Positions 1 to 9,277 of a stretch of 64,000 bases of DNA are shown one piece after another. The notes under the pieces are model-generated. The model did no database searches, had not been told where the DNA came from, and saw only the letters and a program-made list of their open reading frames with translations. The position numbers were made by a program, and so were the translations under genes. The stretch is from Chryseobacterium angstadtii (GTDB lineage Bacteria > Bacteroidota > Bacteroidia > Flavobacteriales > Weeksellaceae): the NCBI RefSeq assembly GCF_001045465.1, contig NZ_LFND01000007.1, positions 62,001 through 126,000 on the forward strand. The letters run 5' to 3'. Each line of letters begins with the position of its first letter. Position 1 is the stretch's first letter.

Positions 1-137
1 TTGTGCTTACCTCTCAAAATCTTTGCAACCGTAGAAGCTAGTCTTCCTAACGGCTGTCCTTCAGCGTCTACCACAACCCATTCTTTATTAGCAGTAGCTT
101 TGTTCGCTGAAACAGTTTTGTAACTTAATGTATTCAC
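1..137 (-). CDS. rplM: 50S ribosomal protein L13 (5' end, partial)
   Basis: This is the first 45 codons of ribosomal protein L13, a large-subunit protein; the rest lies beyond the left edge. The translation contains the L13 signature EWVVVDAEGQPLGRLAS followed by LRGKH. The start is a GTG at 137 (VNTLSYKTVSANKA), which matches the usual start of flavobacterial L13; there is no ATG nearby in frame. rpsI is expected downstream, outside the window. A well-formed promoter lies 47 bp upstream of the start. Confidence 0.95.
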   Translation of the reverse strand, partial: MNTLSYKTVSANKATANKEWVVVDAEGQPLGRLASTVAKILRGKH

Positions 138-183
138 ACGTTTTAGTTAAAGATTAAACATAATTTCCCCCTAAAAGGGTGTG

Positions 184-212
184 CAAAGGTACAAATAATT
201 TTTGTAACCCAA
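184..212 (-). promoter_or_regulatory. Bacteroidota-type promoter of rplM
   Basis: On the minus strand TTG (212-210) is followed after 18 bp by TACCTTTG (191-184). This fits the Bacteroidota sigma-A consensus of TTG, 17-20 bp, TAnnTTTG. Predicted transcription start is near 178, giving a leader of about 40 nt with a small CCCT/AGGG hairpin. Confidence 0.75.
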
Positions 213-287
213 AAACATATTTCATTTAATCTATGTAACCTCCCCATTTTCACCATGTTTTAATAGATTTTAACTTATTATTAAGAT

Positions 288-304
288 TTGGCACAGAACT
301 TGCA
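288..304 (+). promoter_or_regulatory. Sigma-54 (RpoN) type promoter
   Basis: TTGGCACAGAACTTGCA carries TGGCAC and TTGCA with exactly 10 bp between the GG (-24) and GC (-12) pairs, as sigma-54 requires. The predicted start of transcription is near 315. The next coding start on this strand is at 490 and has its own -7 box, and a terminator hairpin lies at 363-387, so the transcript may be a short untranslated RNA. That RpoN is present in this organism is assumed. Confidence 0.6.
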
Positions 305-314
305 AAATAGATGA

Positions 315-391
315 CCGATGAAAAAATCGTTTCGAAGATTCTAAAAACACGCCTGATAAAGTAAAGAGTTTACTCCCTCAACTCTTTCTTT
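315..391 (+). ncRNA. Candidate small RNA from the sigma-54 site
   Basis: The candidate transcript runs from the predicted sigma-54 start to the end of a terminator-like hairpin, about 77 nt. A short stem CGAT/ATCG is possible near its 5' end. The only open frames here are micro-ORFs (ATG at 311, which lies upstream of the predicted start, and ATG at 318, eight codons). Nothing shows that it is expressed; the call rests only on promoter plus terminator spacing. Confidence 0.35.
363..391 (+). terminator. Hairpin ending the candidate small RNA
   Basis: AAAGAGTT (363-370) pairs with AACTCTTT (380-387) around a 9-nt loop, followed by CTTTATTAACTTTTCTTT. The stem is 8 bp and the U-run is broken, so termination strength is uncertain. 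Confidence 0.45.
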
Positions 392-489
392 ATTAACTTT
401 TCTTTAAAGATTTCTGTAAAAACCTATTGATATAATTATTTTATTTTGCGAAATATTTATATTTGCGGCGAAACCATATTCCTATATCC

Positions 490-1605
490 ATGAGTCACGG
501 AAAAATAAGAGAAGATAAAACCTGTCTGAACTGCGGACATCAGGTTGAAGAAAGATTCTGCCCCCATTGCGGGCAGGAAAACGTTGAAAGCCGTCAGCCA
601 TTCCATTATCTTTTCACTCATTTCATTGAAGACTTCACGCATTATGACGGACAGTTCTGGAAAACCATACAGTACCTCCTGATCCGTCCCGGAAAATTGA
701 CCAAAGAGTATCTTGCCGGAAAAAGACAGCTTTATGTAGTTCCTGTAAAACTATATATATTCATCAGTTTCCTCACCTTCTTTGTTCCTGCTATTCTTCC
801 TCACACAGAAGATTCATCTCCAAAAGAAGAGAAAGTGGAAAAAGCAGAAAAACCCAAAGACAATAAGGAAAAAGTATCGGAAGTTTTAAAAGGGCTTAAC
901 AAAGAAGGTTTTTTATCGAATAAAACGGCCGAAAAAATGAAAAAAGCCATCGATACTTTACATATAAAAGATTCTCTTCAGGCGGCTACAGATAGCGATA
1001 AAAGCAGTGACCTTATGGAAAGTACACTGGATCCTAATCATTCTGCCATCTTAGGCGCTCATAACATGAAAGAGTATGATTCTCTTCAGGAAACGGATAA
1101 AAAGGGACTTTATATTCTGGGCAGGCCATTTGCCGAGAAAATATTTAAATTCAGAGAAGAAGGCTATACAAAAGAACAGATTTTTGCAAAATACAAGGAA
1201 ACCTTCATCCATACCATCCCCAAAGCATTGTTTTTCTATCTTCCCGTTTTTGCATTTTTCCTATGGATGTTCCATAATAAAAAGAAATGGTGGTACTTCG
1301 ATCATGGTATATTTACTCTGCATTATTTTTCTTTTCTTCTACTGTCTACCCTGATCTTTATTCTATTGGTGAAGCTTTCCGATCTACTGCCTGATTACAG
1401 TATTTTAAGTTTGCTTTTTTTCCTTTTATTTACAGCCCTGTTCTTCTACACCTCCATTTATTTTTTTGTGGCCCATCACAGAGTGTACGAAAGCAGAAAA
1501 AGAACAAGTATCCTCAAAGGAATGATCCTGTTTATCATTAATTATCTGGGAATTATGTTCATGCTCATGATATTAATGTACATCAGCTTCATGATGATGC
1601 ATTAA
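490..1605 (+). CDS. DUF3667-type zinc-ribbon membrane protein
   Basis: A 371-residue inner-membrane protein of the DUF3667 type; function unknown. The N-terminus has a zinc-ribbon-like C12-x2-C15 ... C24-x2-C27 pattern ending in CGQEN, then the conserved block around HYDGQFWKTIQYLL, a membrane segment (LYIFISFLTFFVPAIL), a charged Lys/Glu-rich loop of about 120 residues, and three or more C-terminal membrane segments. The frame is open from a TTG at 463, but that TTG is part of a TATATTTG -7 box (458-465), so the ATG at 490 is the likely start. It ends in a 4-bp tail-to-tail overlap with the next gene. Confidence 0.8.
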   Translation: MSHGKIREDKTCLNCGHQVEERFCPHCGQENVESRQPFHYLFTHFIEDFTHYDGQFWKTIQYLLIRPGKLTKEYLAGKRQLYVVPVKLYIFISFLTFFVPAILPHTEDSSPKEEKVEKAEKPKDNKEKVSEVLKGLNKEGFLSNKTAEKMKKAIDTLHIKDSLQAATDSDKSSDLMESTLDPNHSAILGAHNMKEYDSLQETDKKGLYILGRPFAEKIFKFREEGYTKEQIFAKYKETFIHTIPKALFFYLPVFAFFLWMFHNKKKWWYFDHGIFTLHYFSFLLLSTLIFILLVKLSDLLPDYSILSLLFFLLFTALFFYTSIYFFVAHHRVYESRKRTSILKGMILFIINYLGIMFMLMILMYISFMMMH

Positions 1606-1934
1606 CTGCGTAAAGACTTGCTTGCTCTAAAGCTGGCCAATAAATAATACGCCACAAAAACCGTTGAAAATTTAAGTATGGAAGGGATTGCCAGCTCCAG
1701 ACTGAAAATCAGGGTGCCTATTAAAACCAGAACTCCCATGATCGCAAAAGAAATACCCAGCTTCTGTGGCAGCGTGAAATTGGGTGTATCCAGATAATAA
1801 GCAACTCCCCACGCTATTCCAAAAGCTAGCGCATAATATACATCAAGGCCGATATTTTCAGAACTGTAAAAAAAATAATTGATCAGGAAACTAAGTACCG
1901 TTCCTAAAGCAAAAAACATCAAAGCCTTTTTCAT
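1602..1934 (-). CDS. Small integral membrane protein
   Basis: A 110-residue protein with about four hydrophobic segments (ALMFFALGTVLSFLINYFFY, VYYALAFGIAWGVAYYL, LGISFAIMGVLVLIGTLIF, FSTVFVAYYLLASF). I do not recognise the family and assign no function. It converges on the DUF3667 gene, the two stop codons overlapping at 1602-1605. A TATTTTTG box lies about 20 bp upstream of the start on the minus strand. Confidence 0.6.
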   Translation of the reverse strand: MKKALMFFALGTVLSFLINYFFYSSENIGLDVYYALAFGIAWGVAYYLDTPNFTLPQKLGISFAIMGVLVLIGTLIFSLELAIPSILKFSTVFVAYYLLASFRASKSLRS

Positions 1935-2119
1935 ACGCTATATTATAATTGTGCAAAAATAAAGAATTTACTGATCATTTTTAAACGAATGATTGTTAAG
2001 ATGGAGAAAACACAGTCTTCATCGCAGGAATAAGAAACTAACAATCAATAATTTACTCAAAACCAAAAGGTTCTTTTTTTATTATTATATTTGAAAATTC
2101 AGAAATTTTCTAGTTTTTT

Positions 2120-5100
2120 ATGGAAACCCAAAAATATACTCCAACCAACAAAGTAAGAATCGTAACCGCGGCGTCATTATTTGACGGACACGATGCTGCG
2201 ATCAATATCATGCGTCGCGTGATCCAGGGAACAGGATGTGAAGTGATCCACCTTGGCCACGACAAATCTGCAGAGGAAGTTGTGAATACCGCAATCCAGG
2301 AAGATGCCAATGCCATTGCTTTAACATCATACCAGGGCGGACACAACGAATATTTTAAATATATCTATGATCTTTTAAGAGAGAAAAATTCTCCACAGAT
2401 CAAAATTTTCGGTGGCGGCGGCGGTGTAATCCTGCCTGAAGAAATTGAAGATATCATGTCTTACGGGATCGACAGGATTTATTCTCCGGATGACGGCCGT
2501 GAACTCGGTTTACAGGGAATGATTGACGATCTGGTGAAAAGATCCGATTTCGCTACAGGAAAAGATATCACGGCAGCTGATTTGGATGCCATCAGTTTTG
2601 AAAATTCTACAAGCATTGCTAAAGTAATTTCAGCCGTAGAAAACTTTTCAGAAGAAAAGCCTGAACTGGTAAAGGCTATTGACGAGAAATCAAAAGACTT
2701 AACGATTCCTATTATCGGGATTACAGGTACGGGAGGAGCCGGGAAATCATCCCTGACAGATGAGCTGGTAAGACGTTTCATCCGTTCAAATCCTGATAAA
2801 AAAATTGCCATCATCTCTATAGACCCTTCTAAAAAGAAAACGGGAGGAGCTCTTCTGGGAGACAGAATCCGCATGAACGCGATCAATGATCCGAGAGTTT
2901 ATATGCGTTCTATGGCTACAAGAGAGAACAACGTTTCCGTTTCCCCTTTCATTCATTCTGCACTGAATGTTTTGAAACTGGCGGCTCCGGATGTAATTAT
3001 TTTAGAGACATCAGGTATCGGACAGTCCGGTTCAGAAGTTTCGGATTTTGCGGATGTTTCCATGTATGTGATGACTCCTGAATACGGAGCTTCCACACAG
3101 CTTGAAAAGATTGACATGCTTGATTACGCAGACCTGGTTGCTTTGAATAAATCTGATAAGCGAGGCGCTTTGGATGCTCTTCAGGCGGTAAGAAAACAGT
3201 TCCAGAGAAACCACCTTCTATGGGAAAGTCCATTGGAAGAAATGCCTGTGTACGCTACAAAAGCATCACAGTTCAACGATCACGGTACTACTGAACTTTA
3301 CAACAGACTGATCTCTAAAGTCAACGAAAAATTTTCAGATTTACAGTTAAAAACATTTGCTGAGCAGGAAATTACGGATGAAGTAACGATCATTCCTCCG
3401 AAAAGGGTTCGTTATCTTTCCGAAATTGTGGAAAACAACAAGCAGTATGATGCGAATGTGGAAAAACAGGCTGAGCTTGCCCGAAAAATGTATCATATAG
3501 ATGGGGTTAAAAAAATCCTAAGCAACGAAATACTGGACTCCGAATATCAAAAAGCGGAAAAAGAGCTTCAGCAGGAAAACATCGACTTCCTGAAAACATG
3601 GGATGATACGAAAAAAGCTTTCCACGAAGAGTTCTATTCTTATTTTGTACGTGGAAAAGAAATTAAGGTTGAAACCTCAACAGAATCTTTATCCCACCTG
3701 AGAATTCCAAAGATTGCATTACCAAAATATACCGATTGGGGTGACCTTATCAAGTGGAAAAGCCAGGAAAATCTTCCGGGAGGTTTTCCTTACACAGCCG
3801 GAATTTATCCTTTCAAAAGAACCGGTGAAGATCCTACAAGGATGTTCGCAGGAGAAGGAGGTCCGGAAAGAACCAACAGAAGATTCCACTATGTTTCTGC
3901 AGAAATGCCTGCAAAACGTTTGTCTACCGCTTTTGACTCTGTAACTTTATATGGACAGGATCCTGCCCTTCCACCGGATATCTACGGAAAAATCGGGAAT
4001 GCGGGAGTTTCCATTGCCACGTTGGATGATGCTAAAAAGCTGTATTCAGGATTTGATCTGATCAATGCTCTGACTTCGGTATCAATGACGATCAACGGAC
4101 CGGCTCCTATGCTTTTGGCTTTCTTTATGAATGCTGCTATCGATCAGAATGTTGAAAAATATATTGCAGAAAATAAACTTGAAGCTAAGGTTGAGGCCAA
4201 GCTTAAAGAAAAATTTGATGATAAAGGTCTGGAAAGACCTAAATACAATGGGGAACTTCCTCCTTCCAATAATGGTTTAGGACTAAAACTTCTGGGAATT
4301 ACAGGAGATGAAGTAATTCCTGCAGATGTATATGCAGAAATTAAAGCCAAAACAATTGCTACGGTTCGTGGTACGGTTCAGGCTGATATTTTAAAAGAAG
4401 ATCAGGCACAGAATACCTGTATTTTCTCTACTGAATTTGCTTTGAGACTCATGGGTGATGTTCAGGAGTTTTTCATCACAGAAAAAGTAAGAAATTTTTA
4501 CTCGGTGTCTATTTCCGGATATCATATTGCTGAAGCAGGGGCCAATCCTGTTTCCCAGCTTGCCTTTACCCTGGCCAACGGTTTCACTTATGTGGAATAT
4601 TATCTGAGCCGTGGAATGGATATCAATGATTTTGCTCCGAACTTATCTTTCTTCTTCTCTAACGGTATTGACCCGGAATATTCCGTGATCGGGCGTGTAG
4701 CAAGAAGGATCTGGGCAAAAGCCATGAAACTTAAATACGGAGCTGACGAAAGAAGCCAGATGCTGAAATATCATATTCAGACTTCGGGACGTTCTCTTCA
4801 CGCTCAGGAAATTGATTTCAACGATATCAGAACCACTCTTCAGGCGTTATATGCTATTTATGACAACTGTAACTCTCTTCATACCAATGCTTATGACGAG
4901 GCGATTACCACGCCTACTGAGCAATCCGTAAGAAGAGCCATGGCTATCCAGTTGATTATCAATAAAGAACTAGGTTTAGCTAAAAATGAAAACCCGCTGC
5001 AGGGATCGTTTATCATTGAAGAATTAACAGATCTTGTGGAAGAAGCGGTTTATGCTGAATTCGACAGAATTACAGAAAGAGGCGGTGTTCTTGGGGCTAT

Positions 5101-5467
5101 GGAAACCATGTATCAGCGTTCTAAGATCCAGGAAGAATCTATGCATTACGAATGGCTGAAGCATACCGGAGAATACCCTATTATCGGAGTGAATACTTTC
5201 CTCGGAAAAGATGGTTCGCCAACGGTTCGTCCGGGAGAAGTTATCCGTTCTACCGAAGAGGAAAAGCAGTTTCAGATCGAAATGCTTCAGAATTTCCAGA
5301 AATCCAATGAAAACCAATCTGAAGAAGCCCTAAGAAAGTTACAATACGCAGCGATCAACCAGCAGAACTTATTTGCCGTGATGATGGATGCCGTGAAATA
5401 CTGTTCTCTGGGACAAATCACCAATGCTTTGTTTGAAGTGGGTGGTAAGTACAGAAGAAATATGTAG
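2120..5467 (+). CDS. icmF: Fused isobutyryl-CoA mutase (IcmF)
   Basis: An adenosylcobalamin-dependent acyl-CoA mutase with its G-protein chaperone in one chain (1115 residues, the usual IcmF size). Order: B12-binding domain (residues 12-145, DGHD at 22-25 with the base-off histidine), MeaI-type GTPase (Walker A near 203-210, GTGGAGKS; NKSD G4 motif later), linker, then the mutase barrel with PYTAG and SVSISGYHIAEAG. Phe576 in RMFAGEGG stands where methylmalonyl-CoA mutase has Tyr, which favours isobutyryl/n-butyryl-CoA rather than methylmalonyl-CoA as substrate; that is inferred from the family. It should act in branched or short-chain acyl-CoA metabolism. It stands alone, with a TATATTTG box at 2086-2093 and a terminator after it. 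Confidence 0.93.
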   Translation: METQKYTPTNKVRIVTAASLFDGHDAAINIMRRVIQGTGCEVIHLGHDKSAEEVVNTAIQEDANAIALTSYQGGHNEYFKYIYDLLREKNSPQIKIFGGGGGVILPEEIEDIMSYGIDRIYSPDDGRELGLQGMIDDLVKRSDFATGKDITAADLDAISFENSTSIAKVISAVENFSEEKPELVKAIDEKSKDLTIPIIGITGTGGAGKSSLTDELVRRFIRSNPDKKIAIISIDPSKKKTGGALLGDRIRMNAINDPRVYMRSMATRENNVSVSPFIHSALNVLKLAAPDVIILETSGIGQSGSEVSDFADVSMYVMTPEYGASTQLEKIDMLDYADLVALNKSDKRGALDALQAVRKQFQRNHLLWESPLEEMPVYATKASQFNDHGTTELYNRLISKVNEKFSDLQLKTFAEQEITDEVTIIPPKRVRYLSEIVENNKQYDANVEKQAELARKMYHIDGVKKILSNEILDSEYQKAEKELQQENIDFLKTWDDTKKAFHEEFYSYFVRGKEIKVETSTESLSHLRIPKIALPKYTDWGDLIKWKSQENLPGGFPYTAGIYPFKRTGEDPTRMFAGEGGPERTNRRFHYVSAEMPAKRLSTAFDSVTLYGQDPALPPDIYGKIGNAGVSIATLDDAKKLYSGFDLINALTSVSMTINGPAPMLLAFFMNAAIDQNVEKYIAENKLEAKVEAKLKEKFDDKGLERPKYNGELPPSNNGLGLKLLGITGDEVIPADVYAEIKAKTIATVRGTVQADILKEDQAQNTCIFSTEFALRLMGDVQEFFITEKVRNFYSVSISGYHIAEAGANPVSQLAFTLANGFTYVEYYLSRGMDINDFAPNLSFFFSNGIDPEYSVIGRVARRIWAKAMKLKYGADERSQMLKYHIQTSGRSLHAQEIDFNDIRTTLQALYAIYDNCNSLHTNAYDEAITTPTEQSVRRAMAIQLIINKELGLAKNENPLQGSFIIEELTDLVEEAVYAEFDRITERGGVLGAMETMYQRSKIQEESMHYEWLKHTGEYPIIGVNTFLGKDGSPTVRPGEVIRSTEEEKQFQIEMLQNFQKSNENQSEEALRKLQYAAINQQNLFAVMMDAVKYCSLGQITNALFEVGGKYRRNM

Positions 5468-5496
5468 TCCATAGCCGGACTGGCAATTTATAAATC

Positions 5497-5528
5497 AAAC
5501 CTCAAGGAAATTTCTTTGAGGTTTTTTT
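5497..5528 (+). terminator. Rho-independent terminator after icmF
   Basis: AAACCTCAA (5497-5505) pairs with TTGAGGTTT (5516-5524), and the stem continues into a run of seven Ts. Confidence 0.85.
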
Positions 5529-5555
5529 GTATTTTTAAATAATAATGTATTTGTA

Positions 5556-6335
5556 ATGAAAAAAGAATTTCAAATTAAAGAACCTTGTCGGCAGCTTTGG
5601 GATGACATGCAGGATGTAAATGATGGAAAGTTTTGTGATGTATGCGAAAAAAAGGTTTGGGATTTGGATCAACTATCCGGGACAGAAATTAATACGATTT
5701 TTAAAAGTAACGATTCTGTCTGTGGAAAAACATCGCTTTTAAAACCCAGTCTTTCAAGTGTATTTTTAGCACTCACCTTAACCTCAGCGACGTATTCCCA
5801 TGCTCAGACAGGAAGCAACTCTCCCGTAGAAAACGTTTATCAGAAAGACATTACTATAAATGGTAAACTGGTTTCCTCTGAAAATGAAAAATTAATTGCT
5901 GGGGAAATCTCTTTGGTTACTCTAGGAAAACTGTATCAGGCAAAAGCAGATGAAAACGGAAATTTCATCTTATCATTCCCGGAAAAGGTATTAACAGAGC
6001 ATAATATTATCAGAATTGATTATACTGTAAAGGTGGATAATAAAGAATTTTCAGATTCTAAAACTTCAATTCTGAAAACCAGTGAACTGCTGGGAAAACA
6101 AAATTTTGAAATTGAAGAAAAATATGTCACCATAGGAGCTGTTATGGTTATAGAGTCAAAACCACCGGATTTCTATTTCCTGGATGGAAAAAAAATAGGC
6201 AGGAGAAAGTTTGAAACCATACGAAAAGAAAATCCCGAATATCAATACATGGCATTTTACGATGACGTAATTGTCCAGAAACTTTCGAAAAAAGGGTACA
6301 TCAACAATTTATATTTACTTTACTCGGATAAATAG
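5556..6335 (+). CDS. Cys-motif N-terminus plus carboxypeptidase-regulatory-like domain
   Basis: A 259-residue protein of unknown function. Residues 1-55 form a Cys/Trp motif also seen in other flavobacterial proteins: EPCRQLWDDM, then GKFCDVCEKKVWDLD, then a fourth Cys in SVCGKT. A hydrophobic stretch ending SHAQ follows near residues 65-85, so the signal-like segment is internal and the Cys motif would stay in the cytoplasm if it anchors the protein. The rest (from about 95) has the beta-sandwich pattern of CarboxypepD_reg-like domains (ITINGKLVSSE ... DENGNFILSF). Single gene between two terminators. Confidence 0.65.
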   Translation: MKKEFQIKEPCRQLWDDMQDVNDGKFCDVCEKKVWDLDQLSGTEINTIFKSNDSVCGKTSLLKPSLSSVFLALTLTSATYSHAQTGSNSPVENVYQKDITINGKLVSSENEKLIAGEISLVTLGKLYQAKADENGNFILSFPEKVLTEHNIIRIDYTVKVDNKEFSDSKTSILKTSELLGKQNFEIEEKYVTIGAVMVIESKPPDFYFLDGKKIGRRKFETIRKENPEYQYMAFYDDVIVQKLSKKGYINNLYLLYSDK

Positions 6336-6361
6336 TGAAGAAATTGACAATCAGTAAATAA

Positions 6362-6392
6362 AAAATCGGCACAGGTAATCTGTGCCGATTTT
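6362..6392. terminator. Bidirectional terminator
   Basis: AAAATCGGCACAG (6362-6374) pairs perfectly with CTGTGCCGATTTT (6380-6392) around a 5-nt loop. With A and T runs on either side it can serve both converging genes. Confidence 0.9.
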
Positions 6393-6412
6393 ATGATCAA
6401 TTATATTAAAAT

Positions 6413-9145
6413 TTACTTCTTGTTAAAATCTCCCGCAAAAACAGAGATCACATTATTTTCAGAAAGGTATTTCTTCAATGCAGCATTCACTTCGGCTAAT
6501 TTCAGATTCTGGATTTTAGCATTCTGATCGTCGAATTTCTCCAACGGAACGCCCAAAATAAGTTTCGTATTTACCAAATTAATCAGCATATTGTCTGAAC
6601 CTAAGCTGGTCTTCCTTTCATTAGCATAGCTCTTCTTGTTAGAATCCAGCTCTTCCTGTGTAAATCCGGAAGTCAGTGCTTTGTTGATCTCTTCTTTCAC
6701 TGCTTTTTCCACCGCATCTCTTTTTGTAGGATTCAGATAGGCATAATAGTTCCATGAAGCGACATCATTGGTAATAGGAACACTCAGGTAAGAACCTACT
6801 CCATAGGAAATACCGTCTTTTTCACGCAATCTCATCGGCAGTCTAGCAGAAAGGAATCCTCCGCTTCCCAGAATTTCATTCGCCATTACCAAAGCAGGAT
6901 AATCAGGATGATCCTGAGTCATTTTAAAGCTTGAAGTTCCTAAAGCCACTGCATTTTCTTTATCAGGCGTGATGATATTTTTATCCTGTTTTTTTGTTTC
7001 GAAGAATGTAGGCTTTACTTCAACGAATTTAGATTTTGCCGTAAACTTCCCGAATGTATTTTCCAGCTCGGAAGAAGCCTGTTTAGGATCAATGCTTCCT
7101 ATTAAAGTTCCTGCACCGTCTGATGCCCCCATAATATTCTGATAGAAATCTATAACCTGAGCCTGGGTTACTTTTTTATTTTCATCAATCTGTTCCTGTA
7201 AAGAAGGCACATAAAAAATGCTTGTTTTAGGATAAGGTGATGCCAGTCTCTGCAGATCATTCCCGGCAATAGCCTCCGGATCTTTTAACTGTCCTTCCAA
7301 CCAGGTGTTTGTTTCAGTTACCGTTTTGGCCAGCTCATTCTGCGGGAAAGTAGCATTGGTCAGGATATCCTTCACAATAGCCATTACTTTCGGATAATAC
7401 TGCTTATATGTACTAATGGAAATCATTAAATTTTGTCCGTAAACATTGGCGCTTACAGAAGATTTCATTTGGTCCAGTTCATCCTGAATCTGTTCCTTTG
7501 TTCTGGTTTTGGTTCCGGATTTCAATAGAGAAGCGGTTATACTTCCAATGGCATCTTTACCCTGAAGATCTTTTTCGTTCCCGATTCTTAAACGGAAAGT
7601 TCCCTGAATCTTATCTCCTTTAAGCTCTTTGTTAATAAGCCCGTATTTCATTCCGTTGGAAAGTTTTCCTTCAGTAAGATTTTTCTTGACATTCGCTATA
7701 GAAGCTTCAAAAGGGGCAACTTCTTTCTCCAGCGCTTTTCCTTTGTATCCTTTTACGAGATCAGCAATCTGGTTATCTCTGAATTCTGCAGGAGCAACTC
7801 TTTCTTCATTTGGAGAAGGGCGGAAAACACCAATTGTACGGTTATTATTTCTGAAATATTTCTGTGCAACCCTATTGATGTCTTCAAGCTTTAGGTTTTC
7901 AACATTGTCCCGGTATATAAAGCTCAGTTTATAATTCCCTGCGCCTACGATTTCGGTAAGATTAACCGCAAAATTAATGGTGTTGTTTTTCTCATTTTCA
8001 ATATCTTTCACCAATTTTGCTTTGGCTCTTTTAAGATCATCTGCCGTGAACTTTATGGTTGAAACTTTATCCAGCTCTGTTCTTACCAGCTTTGTGGTCT
8101 CATCTAAATTCTTATCCTTCGGAACATCAAAATTAAAATAAACCATTCCCGGATCCCTTACAATCGGGCTGAACGTCCAGATGGAAGAAACTTTCTGGGT
8201 TTCCACTAAATTTTTATACAGATATCCCGAAGGGTCTGAAGTCAAGATCTCATAAAGTGCAGACAATGCAGCGTAGTCTTTATCTGCAAAAGCCGAGGTA
8301 TGGTATCCTGCAGCAATAATCTGCTGATCATTGTTTCTTTTAATTTCAAAATATTTTTCTCCGTTCTGAGCAGGCTCTACCGTATAAGTTCCTCCTAATT
8401 CGCGGGCAGGCTTCTGTAAACCTGAAAAATAATCTGTAATGTATTTCAAAGCACTGTTCTCATCAAATTTTCCGGCAACAATAAGTGTTGCATTATCCGG
8501 CTGATAATATTTTTCGTAAAATTTTCTCAATGTGGGAGCCTTTACCCTTTCAATATCTTCCTTACTTCCAATGGTACTGTTTCCATAGTTGTGCCACGTA
8601 TATCCGTTAGAAAATACATTCTGCATCATCACTCGCGTAGGATTATTCTCTCCGATTTCAAATTCGTTTCTTACTACTGAGAACTCTTTATCCAGATCAC
8701 TCTGTAGAATAGTAGCATTCAGCATTCTGTCCGCTTCCATCTGTAAAGACCATTTCAGGTTTTCATCACTGGAAGGGAAAATTTCATAATAATTCGTTCT
8801 GTCATACCAGGTGGTACCATTCGCCTGTCCTCCTTTATCCGAAAGCTGTTTCTTGATATCCCCCATGTTTTTGGTACTCTTGAACAGCATATGCTCCAGC
8901 AAATGCGCCATTCCTTTTTCACCGTAACCTTCATCTTTGGATCCTACATTGTAAACAATATTCACAACCATATTACTTTGTGAAGCATCCGGTATTAAAA
9001 GTACTTTCATACCGTTATTTAAAGAATATTCTTTAACTCCTTCGATGTTGCTTACAAACTTTGGAGCTTCTGTCTTTTGTGAAAAAACAGGATTGAAACT
9101 TCCTGTAAAAAAGAGAACGGCTGTTCCGAGTAGTAAATTTTTCAT
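6413..9145 (-). CDS. M16 family zinc metallopeptidase (pitrilysin-like), secreted
   Basis: A 910-residue two-lobe M16 peptidase of the periplasm or outer membrane. A signal peptide ends near SFNPVFSQ. The first lobe has the inverted zinc motif H81-L-L-E84-H85 with a third ligand probably at E161 (RNEFEIGENNP); the second lobe (from about 480) lacks HxxEH but keeps the C-terminal substrate-side pattern (SARLPMRLREKDGISYGVGS). This is the usual arrangement with one catalytic and one inactive half, so it probably degrades peptides. It is monocistronic, with a shared terminator at 6362-6392. Confidence 0.92.
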   Translation of the reverse strand: MKNLLLGTAVLFFTGSFNPVFSQKTEAPKFVSNIEGVKEYSLNNGMKVLLIPDASQSNMVVNIVYNVGSKDEGYGEKGMAHLLEHMLFKSTKNMGDIKKQLSDKGGQANGTTWYDRTNYYEIFPSSDENLKWSLQMEADRMLNATILQSDLDKEFSVVRNEFEIGENNPTRVMMQNVFSNGYTWHNYGNSTIGSKEDIERVKAPTLRKFYEKYYQPDNATLIVAGKFDENSALKYITDYFSGLQKPARELGGTYTVEPAQNGEKYFEIKRNNDQQIIAAGYHTSAFADKDYAALSALYEILTSDPSGYLYKNLVETQKVSSIWTFSPIVRDPGMVYFNFDVPKDKNLDETTKLVRTELDKVSTIKFTADDLKRAKAKLVKDIENEKNNTINFAVNLTEIVGAGNYKLSFIYRDNVENLKLEDINRVAQKYFRNNNRTIGVFRPSPNEERVAPAEFRDNQIADLVKGYKGKALEKEVAPFEASIANVKKNLTEGKLSNGMKYGLINKELKGDKIQGTFRLRIGNEKDLQGKDAIGSITASLLKSGTKTRTKEQIQDELDQMKSSVSANVYGQNLMISISTYKQYYPKVMAIVKDILTNATFPQNELAKTVTETNTWLEGQLKDPEAIAGNDLQRLASPYPKTSIFYVPSLQEQIDENKKVTQAQVIDFYQNIMGASDGAGTLIGSIDPKQASSELENTFGKFTAKSKFVEVKPTFFETKKQDKNIITPDKENAVALGTSSFKMTQDHPDYPALVMANEILGSGGFLSARLPMRLREKDGISYGVGSYLSVPITNDVASWNYYAYLNPTKRDAVEKAVKEEINKALTSGFTQEELDSNKKSYANERKTSLGSDNMLINLVNTKLILGVPLEKFDDQNAKIQNLKLAEVNAALKKYLSENNVISVFAGDFNKK

Positions 9146-9277
9146 TGGCTTTTATTTAATTTGATTTAAATTTAAAAAAGTTTTATGTTTCTATAATTAA
9201 ATAAGACAACTTAATTCACCGGATGTTACATTTATTATAATGAAATTCAGGTTAATCTATAAAAATATCATTCCTCA

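Noticed and set aside
311..364. 17-codon ORF (MTDEKIVSKILKTRLIK) downstream of the sigma-54 site
   Set aside because: Its ATG lies upstream of the predicted transcription start and a second frame competes; nothing supports translation.
2479..2886. 135-residue minus-strand frame within icmF
   Set aside because: Shadow of the IcmF GTPase region; no start context or domain.
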